A DNA stretch of 64,000 nucleotides, from positions 1-64,000 of the forward strand of contig NZ_JADKCX010000023.1 in NCBI RefSeq assembly GCF_016718685.1, written 5' to 3'. Shown piece by piece: positions 47,617 to 55,745 of the stretch (position 1 is the stretch's first letter; every line of letters begins with the position of its first letter). Source of the stretch: Haliscomenobacter sp. GTDB lineage: Bacteria > Bacteroidota > Bacteroidia > Chitinophagales > Saprospiraceae. The notes beneath the pieces are model-generated. The model did not search any database, had not been told where the DNA came from, and saw only the letters and a list, made by a program, of their open reading frames with translations. The position numbers were made by a program, and so were the translations under genes.

Positions 47617-48699
47617 ATGAGCATTTCCCTGTTTTTTCAGTATTTTTTTCAGGCTTTTACTGAAATCGTGTGGTACTACGTCATTTTTGCCATTCCCTTT
47701 TTTCTGGTTTTTTGGGTCATTTGGAAAAAATATTGGCAACCCAGACGCATTCAAGTGGTACAACGGGCTACCCCGCACCATTTCAAACACGATTTGGCTT
47801 TTTCCTTCAGTAGTTTTTTTGTTTTTGCCGTCATGGACGTATTCTTGCTTTACCTGGAACACAAGGGATACACCCAATTGTATTTCAAAGTAGACCAGTA
47901 CGGCTGGCCCTGGATTTTCATCAGTCTGGCTCTGGTGTTGTTTGTGGACGATGCGTTTTTTTACTGGACGCATCGGGCCATGCACCATCCTCGGCTGTAT
48001 AAATTTTTCCACAAAGTTCACCACGAAAGCACCGATCCGTCACCATTGACGGCTTTTGCCTTTCATCCCTCGGAGGCGATTATCGAAAATGCGATGAATG
48101 TTGTCCTTCCCTTCATTTTTCCACTTCATTTTGGGGTAGTTATTGTTTGGCAAGTTTTTTCCATGCTCAACAATGTGATGGGGCATTTGGGCTATGAGTT
48201 GTACCCGGCAGGTTGGACGAAAACCCCATTCCTGCGCTACAAAACGGCATCGGTGCACCACAACATGCACCATCAACGGTTTCATGGCAATTATGCCCTT
48301 TATTTTACCTGGTGGGACAAGTGGATGGGCACCGAATTCCAGGATTACGAAGCGCGGTTTGAACAGATTGTTACCCCAAACGTAGAGCCCTCCGCAGCGA
48401 GTACACCCACCATGTCCAGTTCATTCAAGCAGGTAACTGTCACTGCCCAAGTGTTGGATCAAACTTATGTTTTTGAGGCGGATGACCGACAAAGTATTTT
48501 ACAAAGTGCCCTTGATCAACAGATCCCGCTCCCTTATTCTTGTAAAAGCGGGCGTTGTGGAACCTGTAAAATGAAATGTACTGAAGGGACTGTAATCATG
48601 AAAAAGAATGCCATTCTTTCCAATGCGGAACTGGAGGCAGGATATGTGCTTACTTGTCAGTCTTTTCCCCAAACCGATAAAATTTTCATCGAAAAATGA
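47617..48699 (+). CDS. fatty acid/sterol hydroxylase fused to a [2Fe-2S] ferredoxin
   Basis: A 360-residue fusion. Residues 1-240 are an integral membrane diiron hydroxylase (PF04116) with the His boxes HRAMHH, HKVHHES and HHNMHHQ and several membrane helices. Residues 268-360 are a plant-type ferredoxin with cluster Cys in SCKSGRCGTCKMKC and VLTCQS. The enzyme should insert oxygen into a lipid, receiving electrons from its own ferredoxin domain. The start at 47617 leaves a 67-bp leader after two FNR-type boxes. Its stop codon overlaps a predicted TetR operator (48696-48710), and a TetR gene and an SDR follow, suggesting one lipid-modification locus. Confidence 0.88.
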   Translation: MSISLFFQYFFQAFTEIVWYYVIFAIPFFLVFWVIWKKYWQPRRIQVVQRATPHHFKHDLAFSFSSFFVFAVMDVFLLYLEHKGYTQLYFKVDQYGWPWIFISLALVLFVDDAFFYWTHRAMHHPRLYKFFHKVHHESTDPSPLTAFAFHPSEAIIENAMNVVLPFIFPLHFGVVIVWQVFSMLNNVMGHLGYELYPAGWTKTPFLRYKTASVHHNMHHQRFHGNYALYFTWWDKWMGTEFQDYEARFEQIVTPNVEPSAASTPTMSSSFKQVTVTAQVLDQTYVFEADDRQSILQSALDQQIPLPYSCKSGRCGTCKMKCTEGTVIMKKNAILSNAELEAGYVLTCQSFPQTDKIFIEK

Positions 48700-48710
48700 A
48701 CATGGTTCGT
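48696..48710. promoter_or_regulatory. predicted TetR operator before the TetR gene
   Basis: ATGAACATGGTTCGT matches 12 of 15 bases of the perfect palindrome found before the SDR gene (49369-49383). It overlaps the hydroxylase stop codon and lies 27 bp before the TetR start. This would allow self-repression. Confidence 0.55.
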
Positions 48711-48736
48711 TAATTTCAACCCGAAATCATTTGAGT

Positions 48737-49353
48737 ATGGGAATCGCAGAGCGAAAAGCCAGGGATAAGGAAAATTTGCGGGCGCTGATCTTGCAAGGTG
48801 CCAAAAAGCGCTTTGTGGAACAAGGCATTGAACAAACCACCATCCGCAAAATCGCCGAGGAAATCAATTACAGTGTGGGTACCATTTATGTGTATTTTAA
48901 GGACAAAAATGCCATCCTGCATGCGCTGCACAGCCAGGGATTCAGTGAATTGGGGAGCAGGTTTCAGGTCTTGTTCAAGGTCAAAGACCCAATGGAACGA
49001 TTGCGTTCGATAGGGCGGGTGTACCTGGAGTTTGCGGTGGAATACCCCGATATGTACAATTTAATGCTCAACCTCAAAGCACCGATCGAATTTTTAAACG
49101 CCATTCATACCGAAGAATGGAATGAGGGCAAAGCCACATTTAACCTGCTAAAAACAACCGTAAAAGAGTGTATAGATGCCGGGCACTTCAAAAATCATCA
49201 ACTCGAACCGCTGGCTTTTATGTTTTGGAGTCTTGTCCATGGCATGTGTAGTCTGGCGATCGGACAGCGCATCAAAGGGTTAATTTGGAAAATCCAGACC
49301 ACATCTTAACACAAGCGTATGAGGAGTTTTTAAAAATGATGGAGCAGGGTTAA
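48737..49353 (+). CDS. TetR-family transcriptional regulator, frameshifted near its end as read
   Basis: About 205 residues. The TetR HTH lies at residues 8-55 (LRALILQGAKKRFVEQGIEQ, TIRKIAEEINYSVGTIYVYF). A helical ligand-binding domain follows. As read, the frame stops at 49309, but adding one A at the run 49289-49292 continues the protein with KNPDHILTQAYEEFLKMMEQ and a stop at 49353, the usual length. It lies between the hydroxylase-ferredoxin gene and the SDR, and both flanks contain related ATGAACA-type palindromes, so it probably controls itself and the SDR. The start ATG 48737 (MGIAERKARDKENLRALILQ) is where family similarity begins. Confidence 0.82.
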
Positions 49354-49368
49354 ATTTTTTGGATTAAA

Positions 49369-49401
49369 ATGAACAATGTTCATTAAAAAATCATTGTTCA
49401 T
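49369..49401. promoter_or_regulatory. predicted TetR operator before the SDR gene
   Basis: ATGAACAATGTTCAT (49369-49383) is a perfect 15-base palindrome. A further half-site lies at 49393-49401, and TGTTCATTAAAA is repeated directly at 49378-49389 and 49396-49407. A weaker copy of the palindrome precedes the adjacent TetR gene. Confidence 0.75.
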
Positions 49402-49415
49402 TAAAATTGCAAAGC

Positions 49416-50195
49416 ATGAAAGAATTGGCACTGCTCACGGGAGCATCTTCGGGAATTGGGCTAGAAATGGCAAAAGAATTAGCAGCCAAAAAAATAGACC
49501 TCGTTTTGGTGGCCAGAAGGGGCGAAATTTTAGTGGACCTCAAAGCGGAATTAGAAAATAAGCACGGGATTAAAGTGTACACATTTGCCAAAGACCTGTC
49601 AGATCCAGCCAATGCAATGGCCTTGTTCCATGACGTAAAAGACTTGCAGCTGCAAGTCACCATGCTGATCAACAATGCCGGTTTTGGGGGATATGGCAAC
49701 TTTGTCGAGACCTCTTTGGAAGAGGAACTGTCGATGATTCAGGTGAATATTTCTTCCCTGGTGGCGCTCACCAAATTGTTTTTACCAGATATGATCCAAC
49801 AAAATCATGGCCGGATCATGAATATCGCCTCCCTGCTTTCGTTTTTGCCATTTCCCTATTATTCGGTGTATTCAGCCAGCAAAGCATTTGTATTGTCCTT
49901 TAGTGAAACCTTGCGAACCGAACTCGAAGGCACCAACATCACCGTAACCGCCTTGTGCCCAGGCCCGGTCGATACGGCTTTCAACACCTCAGAAATGTTG
50001 CAAACCAACGCCTATGATGCCAACAAGCCCATGGACCCTCAGATTGTGGCAAAAAAAGGAATTGGGTATATGCTGGCGGGCAAAGGCACCAAAATCATTG
50101 GCTTAATGAATTGGTTCATCGCCAACATGCCACGTTTTTCACCACGTTGGCTGACGCTGAAAATCACTAAACATTTGGCGAGTAGGAAGAAATAG
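49416..50195 (+). CDS. short-chain dehydrogenase/reductase
   Basis: A 259-residue classical SDR. Cofactor motif LLTGASSGIGLEMAKELAAK (residues 6-25), NNAG in MLINNAGFGGYG, catalytic Ser in IMNIASLLSFLPF, catalytic YSASK in VYSASKAFVLSFSE, and CPGPVDTAF after the active site. The C-terminus resembles SDRs acting on lipid-like substrates (DltE-type). It is preceded by a perfect palindrome matching the adjacent TetR locus and follows the hydroxylase-ferredoxin gene. A model is hydroxylation of a lipid followed by oxidation of the new alcohol (inference). The start is taken at ATG 49416. Confidence 0.87.
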   Translation: MKELALLTGASSGIGLEMAKELAAKKIDLVLVARRGEILVDLKAELENKHGIKVYTFAKDLSDPANAMALFHDVKDLQLQVTMLINNAGFGGYGNFVETSLEEELSMIQVNISSLVALTKLFLPDMIQQNHGRIMNIASLLSFLPFPYYSVYSASKAFVLSFSETLRTELEGTNITVTALCPGPVDTAFNTSEMLQTNAYDANKPMDPQIVAKKGIGYMLAGKGTKIIGLMNWFIANMPRFSPRWLTLKITKHLASRKK

Positions 50196-50217
50196 CCAGT
50201 CGAGATTGACTCGGGCG

Positions 50218-51999
50218 CTATTTTTCCAGGCTTCGATCCAACCACAGCGCCAGCTCTTTTCGGGTAATCGATTCTTTTTTAGTGGCCAGTTTTTTTACTT
50301 TAAGTCCCGATTCCCGAAAGGTTTTGGCGATCATACTTGAGGTCAAAATGCCTTTTTCGACCACAGAATAACCAGGCCGGAGCACATCCAATAGGGCTTG
50401 CAGTTCTTGCTGTTGTACCGGCTTATCGGGGTAAAAAAACATCTCATTGGCCCAATCGACTGCTTTCGGTTCGGCCTTCAGCCAGCCCCGTACACAGGCC
50501 CTTTGGATGGCGCGAAAGGCAGGGTCTTGAGGGAGAACGTCCGTCAGCGGAAACACATAAGCGTCAGCAGCGAGTAAAACTTCCTGTAAACCAGCTACCG
50601 CCACCTGCCGCGCTTGAATGCCTTTTTTTACTGCCAGGGCCGCTGCTGCGCCAGCCGCTTGTCCGATGCCAAGCACGACAGGCTGCAGGCGCGTACACCC
50701 ATTGACCATATGGGACACACTGATGCTTTTTTCCGCCACGATCAACCCATCCATCCGTTCGGGGATCAGGCACGCATATGGCACGGTGAAAGGTGGAATT
50801 TGGTAATAGTTGTTTTCATTGCTTACTGCGGGGTTCTCTTCGTGGTGGTGATCGATAGGGTAATTGCCCACGGCAACGCCGATTTTATAAAAAGCCTTCC
50901 CCCCGGGAGCATACGGATCGAGAAGGTCATTCATGGTAAAAAACTGCAGCCCTTTGACCCGGCGGGCTTCGCGGTGGTAGGGAATGAAAGGTAGGCTATC
51001 TGTACTGCCAAACTCATTGTACAAACCCAAGTGGGTGAAACCTGCCCTGTTTTGCAAAAACCATACGTATGCCAAGGTGGTGGTTTTGGCTTTTTGCAGG
51101 GCTTTTTGGCGTTCCTGCTGTGTCATCTCAATCACATTCAGGTAGGAATCATTGCCTTTCAGCGGCCAGTTGATCATGTACTTGTTGTTGGGCAACTTTC
51201 CATACGTGATCAAGGCCGCACAGGCGTGACGAGCATTGGCAGGATCGGGACAAACTTCCTTGCAGGTGCATTCAAAATCAGTCAGATCGTAGCCAACTGG
51301 TTTACCAACTAAAGGCGCTTTCCCAGTGCCATAATCCTTCAGAATTGCCACGTAAGTAAGATCCTGGATATTTGCGGCCTGGCGCTCCATTGGTGCAAGC
51401 TCTTCGCCGGTCAAACTACGGGGGTCTTGTCCAATATAGTGTTCGCAACCCGCCAATGCCAGCACATCGCCCAATTCGGTCGCGTCAATGGTGATTTTGG
51501 CCTGCACTTCCAGCTTTTCTCCAAGCGCATTTTCGAATACCACACCTTGTACCACATTCCCCGATTTCAACACCACAACCGGAAAATAGCCATGTATTCT
51601 GTTGAGCTGAGGATAGGAATCCAACATCCGATTGAGGATTTGATTGCCTACGGCGGGTTCGTATTGGGTATTGCTCACCCAGCCGGTGGCCAGGGCTTCA
51701 GGGCCGCCGTAATGCTGCTCCAATTGGGTTCTGAACTCCCCCCAAATCCCCGAGGGCATCTTGTGGTTGCCATCGATGGCGCTTACTCCTGCAGCAGTGA
51801 GCATACCGCCCAGCCAGGTTGTGTGCTCTACCAGGATGACTTTCCGCCCCATCCGAGCCGCTTGCAGGGCGGCGGCAGTACCGGAGGCTCCTCCTCCGGC
51901 AATGAGGATTTCGGTTTTGAGCGCTTTGGTAGATTGAGCAAAAAGCCCTAAACCATTAGCGTGGAGCAGAAGAAAAAACAACAATAGGCTTCGCCACAT
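50218..51999 (-). CDS. secreted FAD-dependent oxidoreductase (PF12831 type)
   Basis: A 593-residue protein with a signal peptide (LLLFFLLLHANGLGLFAQ) and an FAD-dependent oxidoreductase domain: dinucleotide motif ILIAGGGASGTAAALQAARM, WLGGMLTAAGVSAIDGNHKM, TIDATELGDVLALAG and the C-terminal ACLIPERMDGLIVAEKSISV with LGIGQAAGAAAALAVKKG. Members of this group occur in polysaccharide-use loci and are often annotated as xanthan lyase-like FAD proteins. The substrate is unknown. The last 100 residues may be a small accessory domain. It is convergent with the SDR and divergent from the GHL10-type hydrolase at 52124, with which it may share function. The start is taken at ATG 51999. Confidence 0.85.
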   Translation of the reverse strand: MWRSLLLFFLLLHANGLGLFAQSTKALKTEILIAGGGASGTAAALQAARMGRKVILVEHTTWLGGMLTAAGVSAIDGNHKMPSGIWGEFRTQLEQHYGGPEALATGWVSNTQYEPAVGNQILNRMLDSYPQLNRIHGYFPVVVLKSGNVVQGVVFENALGEKLEVQAKITIDATELGDVLALAGCEHYIGQDPRSLTGEELAPMERQAANIQDLTYVAILKDYGTGKAPLVGKPVGYDLTDFECTCKEVCPDPANARHACAALITYGKLPNNKYMINWPLKGNDSYLNVIEMTQQERQKALQKAKTTTLAYVWFLQNRAGFTHLGLYNEFGSTDSLPFIPYHREARRVKGLQFFTMNDLLDPYAPGGKAFYKIGVAVGNYPIDHHHEENPAVSNENNYYQIPPFTVPYACLIPERMDGLIVAEKSISVSHMVNGCTRLQPVVLGIGQAAGAAAALAVKKGIQARQVAVAGLQEVLLAADAYVFPLTDVLPQDPAFRAIQRACVRGWLKAEPKAVDWANEMFFYPDKPVQQQELQALLDVLRPGYSVVEKGILTSSMIAKTFRESGLKVKKLATKKESITRKELALWLDRSLEK

Positions 52000-52075
52000 A
52001 ATTTGGATAATTTGGATGATTTCCAAATGTAAAAAAATCGAATCAAAATGAAGTGACCACCTTCCACAAAGGCAT

Positions 52076-52083
52076 TACCTTTG
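52076..52083 (+). promoter_or_regulatory. putative -7 promoter box of the GHL10-type gene
   Basis: TACCTTTG fits TAnnTTTG and lies 41 bp before the start codon at 52124. No TTG occurs at the usual upstream spacing. Confidence 0.4.
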
Positions 52084-52123
52084 CCACTGATTTACATTAA
52101 AATTATTCAAGCAATCGTTGGTT

Positions 52124-53377
52124 ATGCAGCTTAATTTTTGGGTTTTTCTATTTGGTTTTCAATCTGGATTTGCTCAAGCCCCTTTTGGCGAGATTCGTGG
52201 CATCTGGCTTACCGCCCAAGGCACGGATGCACTCAACTCACGCGAAAACATCCAAAAAGCCGTCGCCAATTGTAAGAAAGCAGGCATCAACAACATTTAT
52301 GTCGCCACATGGAATCGGGGCTACACCCTCTATCCCAGTGCCATCATGATGGAGCGCTTTGGGATTGCCCTCGACCCCAAATACGGCAAACGCGACCCCC
52401 TCAAAGAACTGATCGAGGAAGCGCACGCTGCAAAAATCAAAGTACACGCCTGGTTCGAGTTCGGTTTTGCCGCAGCTTACCGGGATACGGGTGCGTACAT
52501 CTTGAAAAAATATCCCTATTACGCCGCCATTGACTCCGCTGGGAAGGTCGTGGAAAAAAACGGCTTCAAATGGATGAATGCCTTTCACCCGCTGGTGCAA
52601 AATTTCATGAAGAGCCTGGTCTTGGAAGTGGTTCAAAAATACGATATTGACGGCATCCAGGGCGATGATCGGATGCCCGCACTTCCTTCCACGGCGGGGT
52701 ACGATTTGTATACCGTGAACGCCTACAAAAAAGAGCACGAGGGATTGGGTCCACCTTCCAACCATTTGGACAGTTCCTGGATCCAGTGGCGAGCCAAACG
52801 TTTGAATGCCTTTGGCAAGGATTTGTACCAGTCGGCCAAAGCGCTCAAACCCAACTTACTGGTGAGTATGGCGCCCAGCATATACCCCTGGTCATTGCAA
52901 GAATACTTACAAGATTGGCCAAGCTGGCTCCGCGAAGGGTATGTGGATTACGTAATCGTACAGCTTTACCGCTACAAACTGGATGAATACGAACAAATCC
53001 TCCAAGAAACCCTGCAGCACGCGGGGACCAAAAAAGACCGGGTGTACGCGGGTGTACTCAGTAGCCTGGCCGGGGGCTACCTGGCTACCCCAGAACTGCT
53101 CAAAGGCATGCTGGCCTTGAACCGCAAGTATGGCTTGCCGGGTGAGGTGTTTTTTTATTATGGGGGAATGGAGAAGCAGGGGAAGTTTTTTAAGGTTTTG
53201 ACTATGGGAAGGGAAGTTGTCATCTTCCCTTTTTCCCAATCCACAAAGCATCTCCCAAAGGGGCTTTCACTCAAAGGGGTTCTTGGTGTGGTTTTGAATC
53301 ACTTCCTGTCTTACTTGTCTTTCCGTTTATGTTCTATTGTTTCGTACCACGCTTTCTCAGGCCGGCTTGTTGGATAA
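52124..53377 (+). CDS. glycosyl-hydrolase-like family 10 (GHL10) secreted protein
   Basis: About 417 residues as read. A signal peptide (MQLNFWVFLFGFQSGFAQ) precedes a GHL10/DUF187 barrel with EIRGIWLTAQGTDALNSREN, INNIYVATWNRGYTLYPSAI, KIKVHAWFEFGFAAAYRDTG, KYDIDGIQGDDRMPALPSTA and VSMAPSIYPWSLQEYLQDWP. The family cleaves or binds glycans at the surface; exact activity is unknown. The natural end is probably near 53200 (after GGMEKQGKFF). The last 60 codons as read run antisense over the Cdd1-family gene and look spurious, consistent with an indel in the T run there. It is divergent from the secreted FAD oxidoreductase. Confidence 0.8.
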   Translation: MQLNFWVFLFGFQSGFAQAPFGEIRGIWLTAQGTDALNSRENIQKAVANCKKAGINNIYVATWNRGYTLYPSAIMMERFGIALDPKYGKRDPLKELIEEAHAAKIKVHAWFEFGFAAAYRDTGAYILKKYPYYAAIDSAGKVVEKNGFKWMNAFHPLVQNFMKSLVLEVVQKYDIDGIQGDDRMPALPSTAGYDLYTVNAYKKEHEGLGPPSNHLDSSWIQWRAKRLNAFGKDLYQSAKALKPNLLVSMAPSIYPWSLQEYLQDWPSWLREGYVDYVIVQLYRYKLDEYEQILQETLQHAGTKKDRVYAGVLSSLAGGYLATPELLKGMLALNRKYGLPGEVFFYYGGMEKQGKFFKVLTMGREVVIFPFSQSTKHLPKGLSLKGVLGVVLNHFLSYLSFRLCSIVSYHAFSGRLVG

Positions 53378-53798
53378 CCATTTTCAATACGAAACTTTTT
53401 CCGCTCTTCGGTAAAGTTCCACCACGTTTTATTCGTATCATTTGTTTTGGCAAAATTTACCACCAACCTGAACTGGTCTTCAACGCAAGGGTCTATCCAA
53501 TATCCCTTTTTCTGTTCGTATTCGTCCGTCAAATTTGCTCCGTCTTTATTTTTAGTTCGTCAAATGAGTAGTAACCCAAAAACACCAAATCTTCGGCAAA
53601 TTTAATCCCGATTGACGGAACAGTTTGAAATGCTGCCAAAGCGTGTATTTCCTTTGCTCTTTCAGGTGTTGAGTTTAGTAGCACTTCCAATTCGTCAGAC
53701 GCATAGTTAAGAATGTCTGTTATTTTGACTTTATTCTTTTTCAGGTTTGCTTTCTCAACGTCAGTGAGTGGCAACTTAATGTTTGTCTTATTCTTCAT
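53311..53798 (-). CDS. Cdd1 family (pathogenicity locus) helix-hairpin-helix protein, frameshifted as read
   Basis: About 162 residues in two frames. The first part holds a helix-hairpin-helix-like region (KEIHALAAFQTVPSIGIKFA, EDLVFLGYYSFDELK) and the second the family end (YWIDPCVEDQFRLVVNFAKT, TWWNFTEERKKFR). Adding one A near 53545-53553 joins them as DELK-(N)-KDGANLTDEYEQKK. The family is small and of unknown function; the helix-hairpin-helix suggests DNA binding. I start at MKNKTNIKLPL (53798). It lies between the GHL10-type gene and bshC. Confidence 0.7.
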
Positions 53799-53864
53799 CT
53801 TCAGCAAAAGTCAGTAAATAACCATTGTTATCTTCAATAGAAAATTCGGTTGCACTTTTGGCAT

Positions 53865-55463
53865 TCACCCCTCATCCCGCACCACCACAAACCCCTCCAC
53901 AAACGGATCGACCACCTCCTTCAGCACTTCCCCAAAACCTTCCCCGTATTTCATGTAAAAATTCAAAAAATTATCCACCCGTTCCTGCAAGCCATTGCCT
54001 GGAAACAACTTCTCCTTCAAGCTCCGAATCTGGTTGATTCCCGTTTCGTGTTTTTGTTTTTCGGCGCGCACGAGGCGGCCTTCCAGTTGTTCCAGTACTT
54101 TTTCCTGTTTGACGGCTTCGGCCAGCACCGCTTTTTCGAGGGTGGGGTCTACACTCAGGGCTTTTTGGCGCACCTGTTCAAAGAGGGCCTGGAGTTGGGT
54201 CATTTCTGCTTTGAGGCTCAGTTCCCCTTCCGAGTTGAGCGCCACGTATTGTTTGATCAGGAATTCGGTATCTACAAAGAGGTCTTGCACCCGCAAGCCC
54301 AGTTTGTCCATGCGGCTGGAAGTCGCTTTGTCGATCCAGAGCAGGGAATTGCGGCGCACCAGCATGGGGTAGTTGAGGCCAAAATGGGCAAACTGGCTTT
54401 TGCGCTCCAGCCAGTAGGCAATCTCGCCGCCGCCGCCCACGTAGGCCAGATTGGGCAGGATGAGTTCCTGGAACAAGGGCCGCAGCACCACATTCGGGCT
54501 AAACCGTTCGGGGTGCGCCTCCAGTTCGGCTTCCATTTCGGCGGGCGTAAAGCGCAGCTCGGTATTCAGGACGCTGAAAAAATCACCTTCACGCACGATG
54601 CGGTCGCGGCGATTGGCTTGCAGGTAAAACAGGTTGATGTCGCGGGCGTGCGCCTGGCCGGAGAATCCTGCCGCCGTCAAGGCCTCTTGCGACGCAGAAA
54701 TCAGGGCTTGAGAGCTTTGTTGAAACAGCTCTTCGCGCATGATCGGAATGAACAGGCGTTTGAAAGCCGGGACGTTCATGTTCAGCGCGACCAGGCCGTA
54801 TTTGCCAAACAGGCGATTGACCAAATCGATCGTAGCATCGGCGTACAAGGCGTGGCTGGTGTAAGCCGCTTCAATCTGCTGGTAGATGTACGCGCCGTTT
54901 TCACTTTCGCCCAAGAGTTCTTTCAACTGCGCGAGCACGGGCCCTAGCGTTGCGGTCGACATGTCGCCACAAGAGCCACCTACGGCATCGTGTTCCCAGC
55001 GCAGGGTTTTGCCAAAAAGGTTGGCGTGGTTGATTTCGTCAAAATCGTGGTCTTCCGCACCATTGACCAGCAACGGTACAAAACTGTACGCCGGATAGGT
55101 CATGCGCAATTCTTCGGCCAGCTTGATCGTGGTGAACACTTTGTACCAATAAAACAGCGGTCCGGTGAACAGACTGGGCTGGTGGGCCGTCACCACCACA
55201 AAGGTGTTGTTTTCGGCCAACAATTCGATGTTGAGCGCAACGCTTCTCGGGGTGTCGAGCCCGCTGTATTGCTGGCGGAGTGCGGCGACGAGCACTTCGC
55301 GGTTGATGACTTGTTTGGCTTTATCGGTAATCACTTGTTGGAAATCATCCAGCGAAGGATTGTATTGATAAAATGGACGCATTGCCGGATTTTGGGTGGC
55401 ATAAGCTACGTCTTTGGGGGCCAATTGTGGCACAGTCGGATAAGGGAGGATGGTAACGTCCAT
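53865..55463 (-). CDS. bshC: bacillithiol biosynthesis cysteine-adding enzyme BshC
   Basis: A 532-residue protein with the BshC layout: N-terminal Rossmann-like region with FVVVTAHQPSLFTGPLFYWY (cf. TGQQPGLFGGPLY in the family), FVPLLVNGAEDHDFDEINHA, and a long C-terminal coiled coil (LEQLEGRLVRAEKQKHETGI). BshC adds cysteine to glucosamine-malate, the last step of bacillithiol synthesis, giving Bacteroidota their low-molecular-weight thiol. No bshA or bshB is in the window. I start at ATG 55463, where similarity begins (MDVTILPYPTVPQLAPKDVA). The frame is intact. It is divergent from glpK across inverted repeat H7. Confidence 0.9.
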   Translation of the reverse strand: MDVTILPYPTVPQLAPKDVAYATQNPAMRPFYQYNPSLDDFQQVITDKAKQVINREVLVAALRQQYSGLDTPRSVALNIELLAENNTFVVVTAHQPSLFTGPLFYWYKVFTTIKLAEELRMTYPAYSFVPLLVNGAEDHDFDEINHANLFGKTLRWEHDAVGGSCGDMSTATLGPVLAQLKELLGESENGAYIYQQIEAAYTSHALYADATIDLVNRLFGKYGLVALNMNVPAFKRLFIPIMREELFQQSSQALISASQEALTAAGFSGQAHARDINLFYLQANRRDRIVREGDFFSVLNTELRFTPAEMEAELEAHPERFSPNVVLRPLFQELILPNLAYVGGGGEIAYWLERKSQFAHFGLNYPMLVRRNSLLWIDKATSSRMDKLGLRVQDLFVDTEFLIKQYVALNSEGELSLKAEMTQLQALFEQVRQKALSVDPTLEKAVLAEAVKQEKVLEQLEGRLVRAEKQKHETGINQIRSLKEKLFPGNGLQERVDNFLNFYMKYGEGFGEVLKEVVDPFVEGFVVVRDEG

Positions 55464-55567
55464 GTCAGGTGATGCGGTTAGTGTGGCGTTTTTTTGGTGT
55501 AAAAGCATTTTGGACGAATAAAATTTTATATTTGTTGAAAGGTAGTTGAAAAGTTTAAAGTTGAAGA

Positions 55568-55673
55568 GTTGAAAAGTTGAAGAGTTGAAAAGTGGGGTAG
55601 CTCAATATTGGAACATTCATCTTAAAGCTCAAATATTATGCTACCCCACTTTTCAACTCTTCAACTTTTCAAC
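55568..55673. repeat. perfect inverted repeat between bshC and glpK, GTTGAA words (H7)
   Basis: The 34-base arms 55568-55601 and 55640-55673 pair perfectly; each has three GTTGAA words at 8-9 bp followed by GTGGGGTAGC. More degenerate words extend the left arm back to about 55535 and the right arm to 55685. It lies between divergent start codons, so it cannot act as a normal terminator for either gene. It belongs to the same word family as H6. Confidence 0.92.
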
Positions 55674-55745
55674 TGCTTCAACCTTTCTAAATAAAACGAA
55701 CCCCGAATTAGTTTAAACCACCCATTAAATTCTCCTTTTTCAGCC

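Noticed and set aside
53850..54947. Open frame of 365 codons on the plus strand
   Set aside because: It lies antisense inside bshC, which is intact and clearly conserved; the frame has no recognisable domain.
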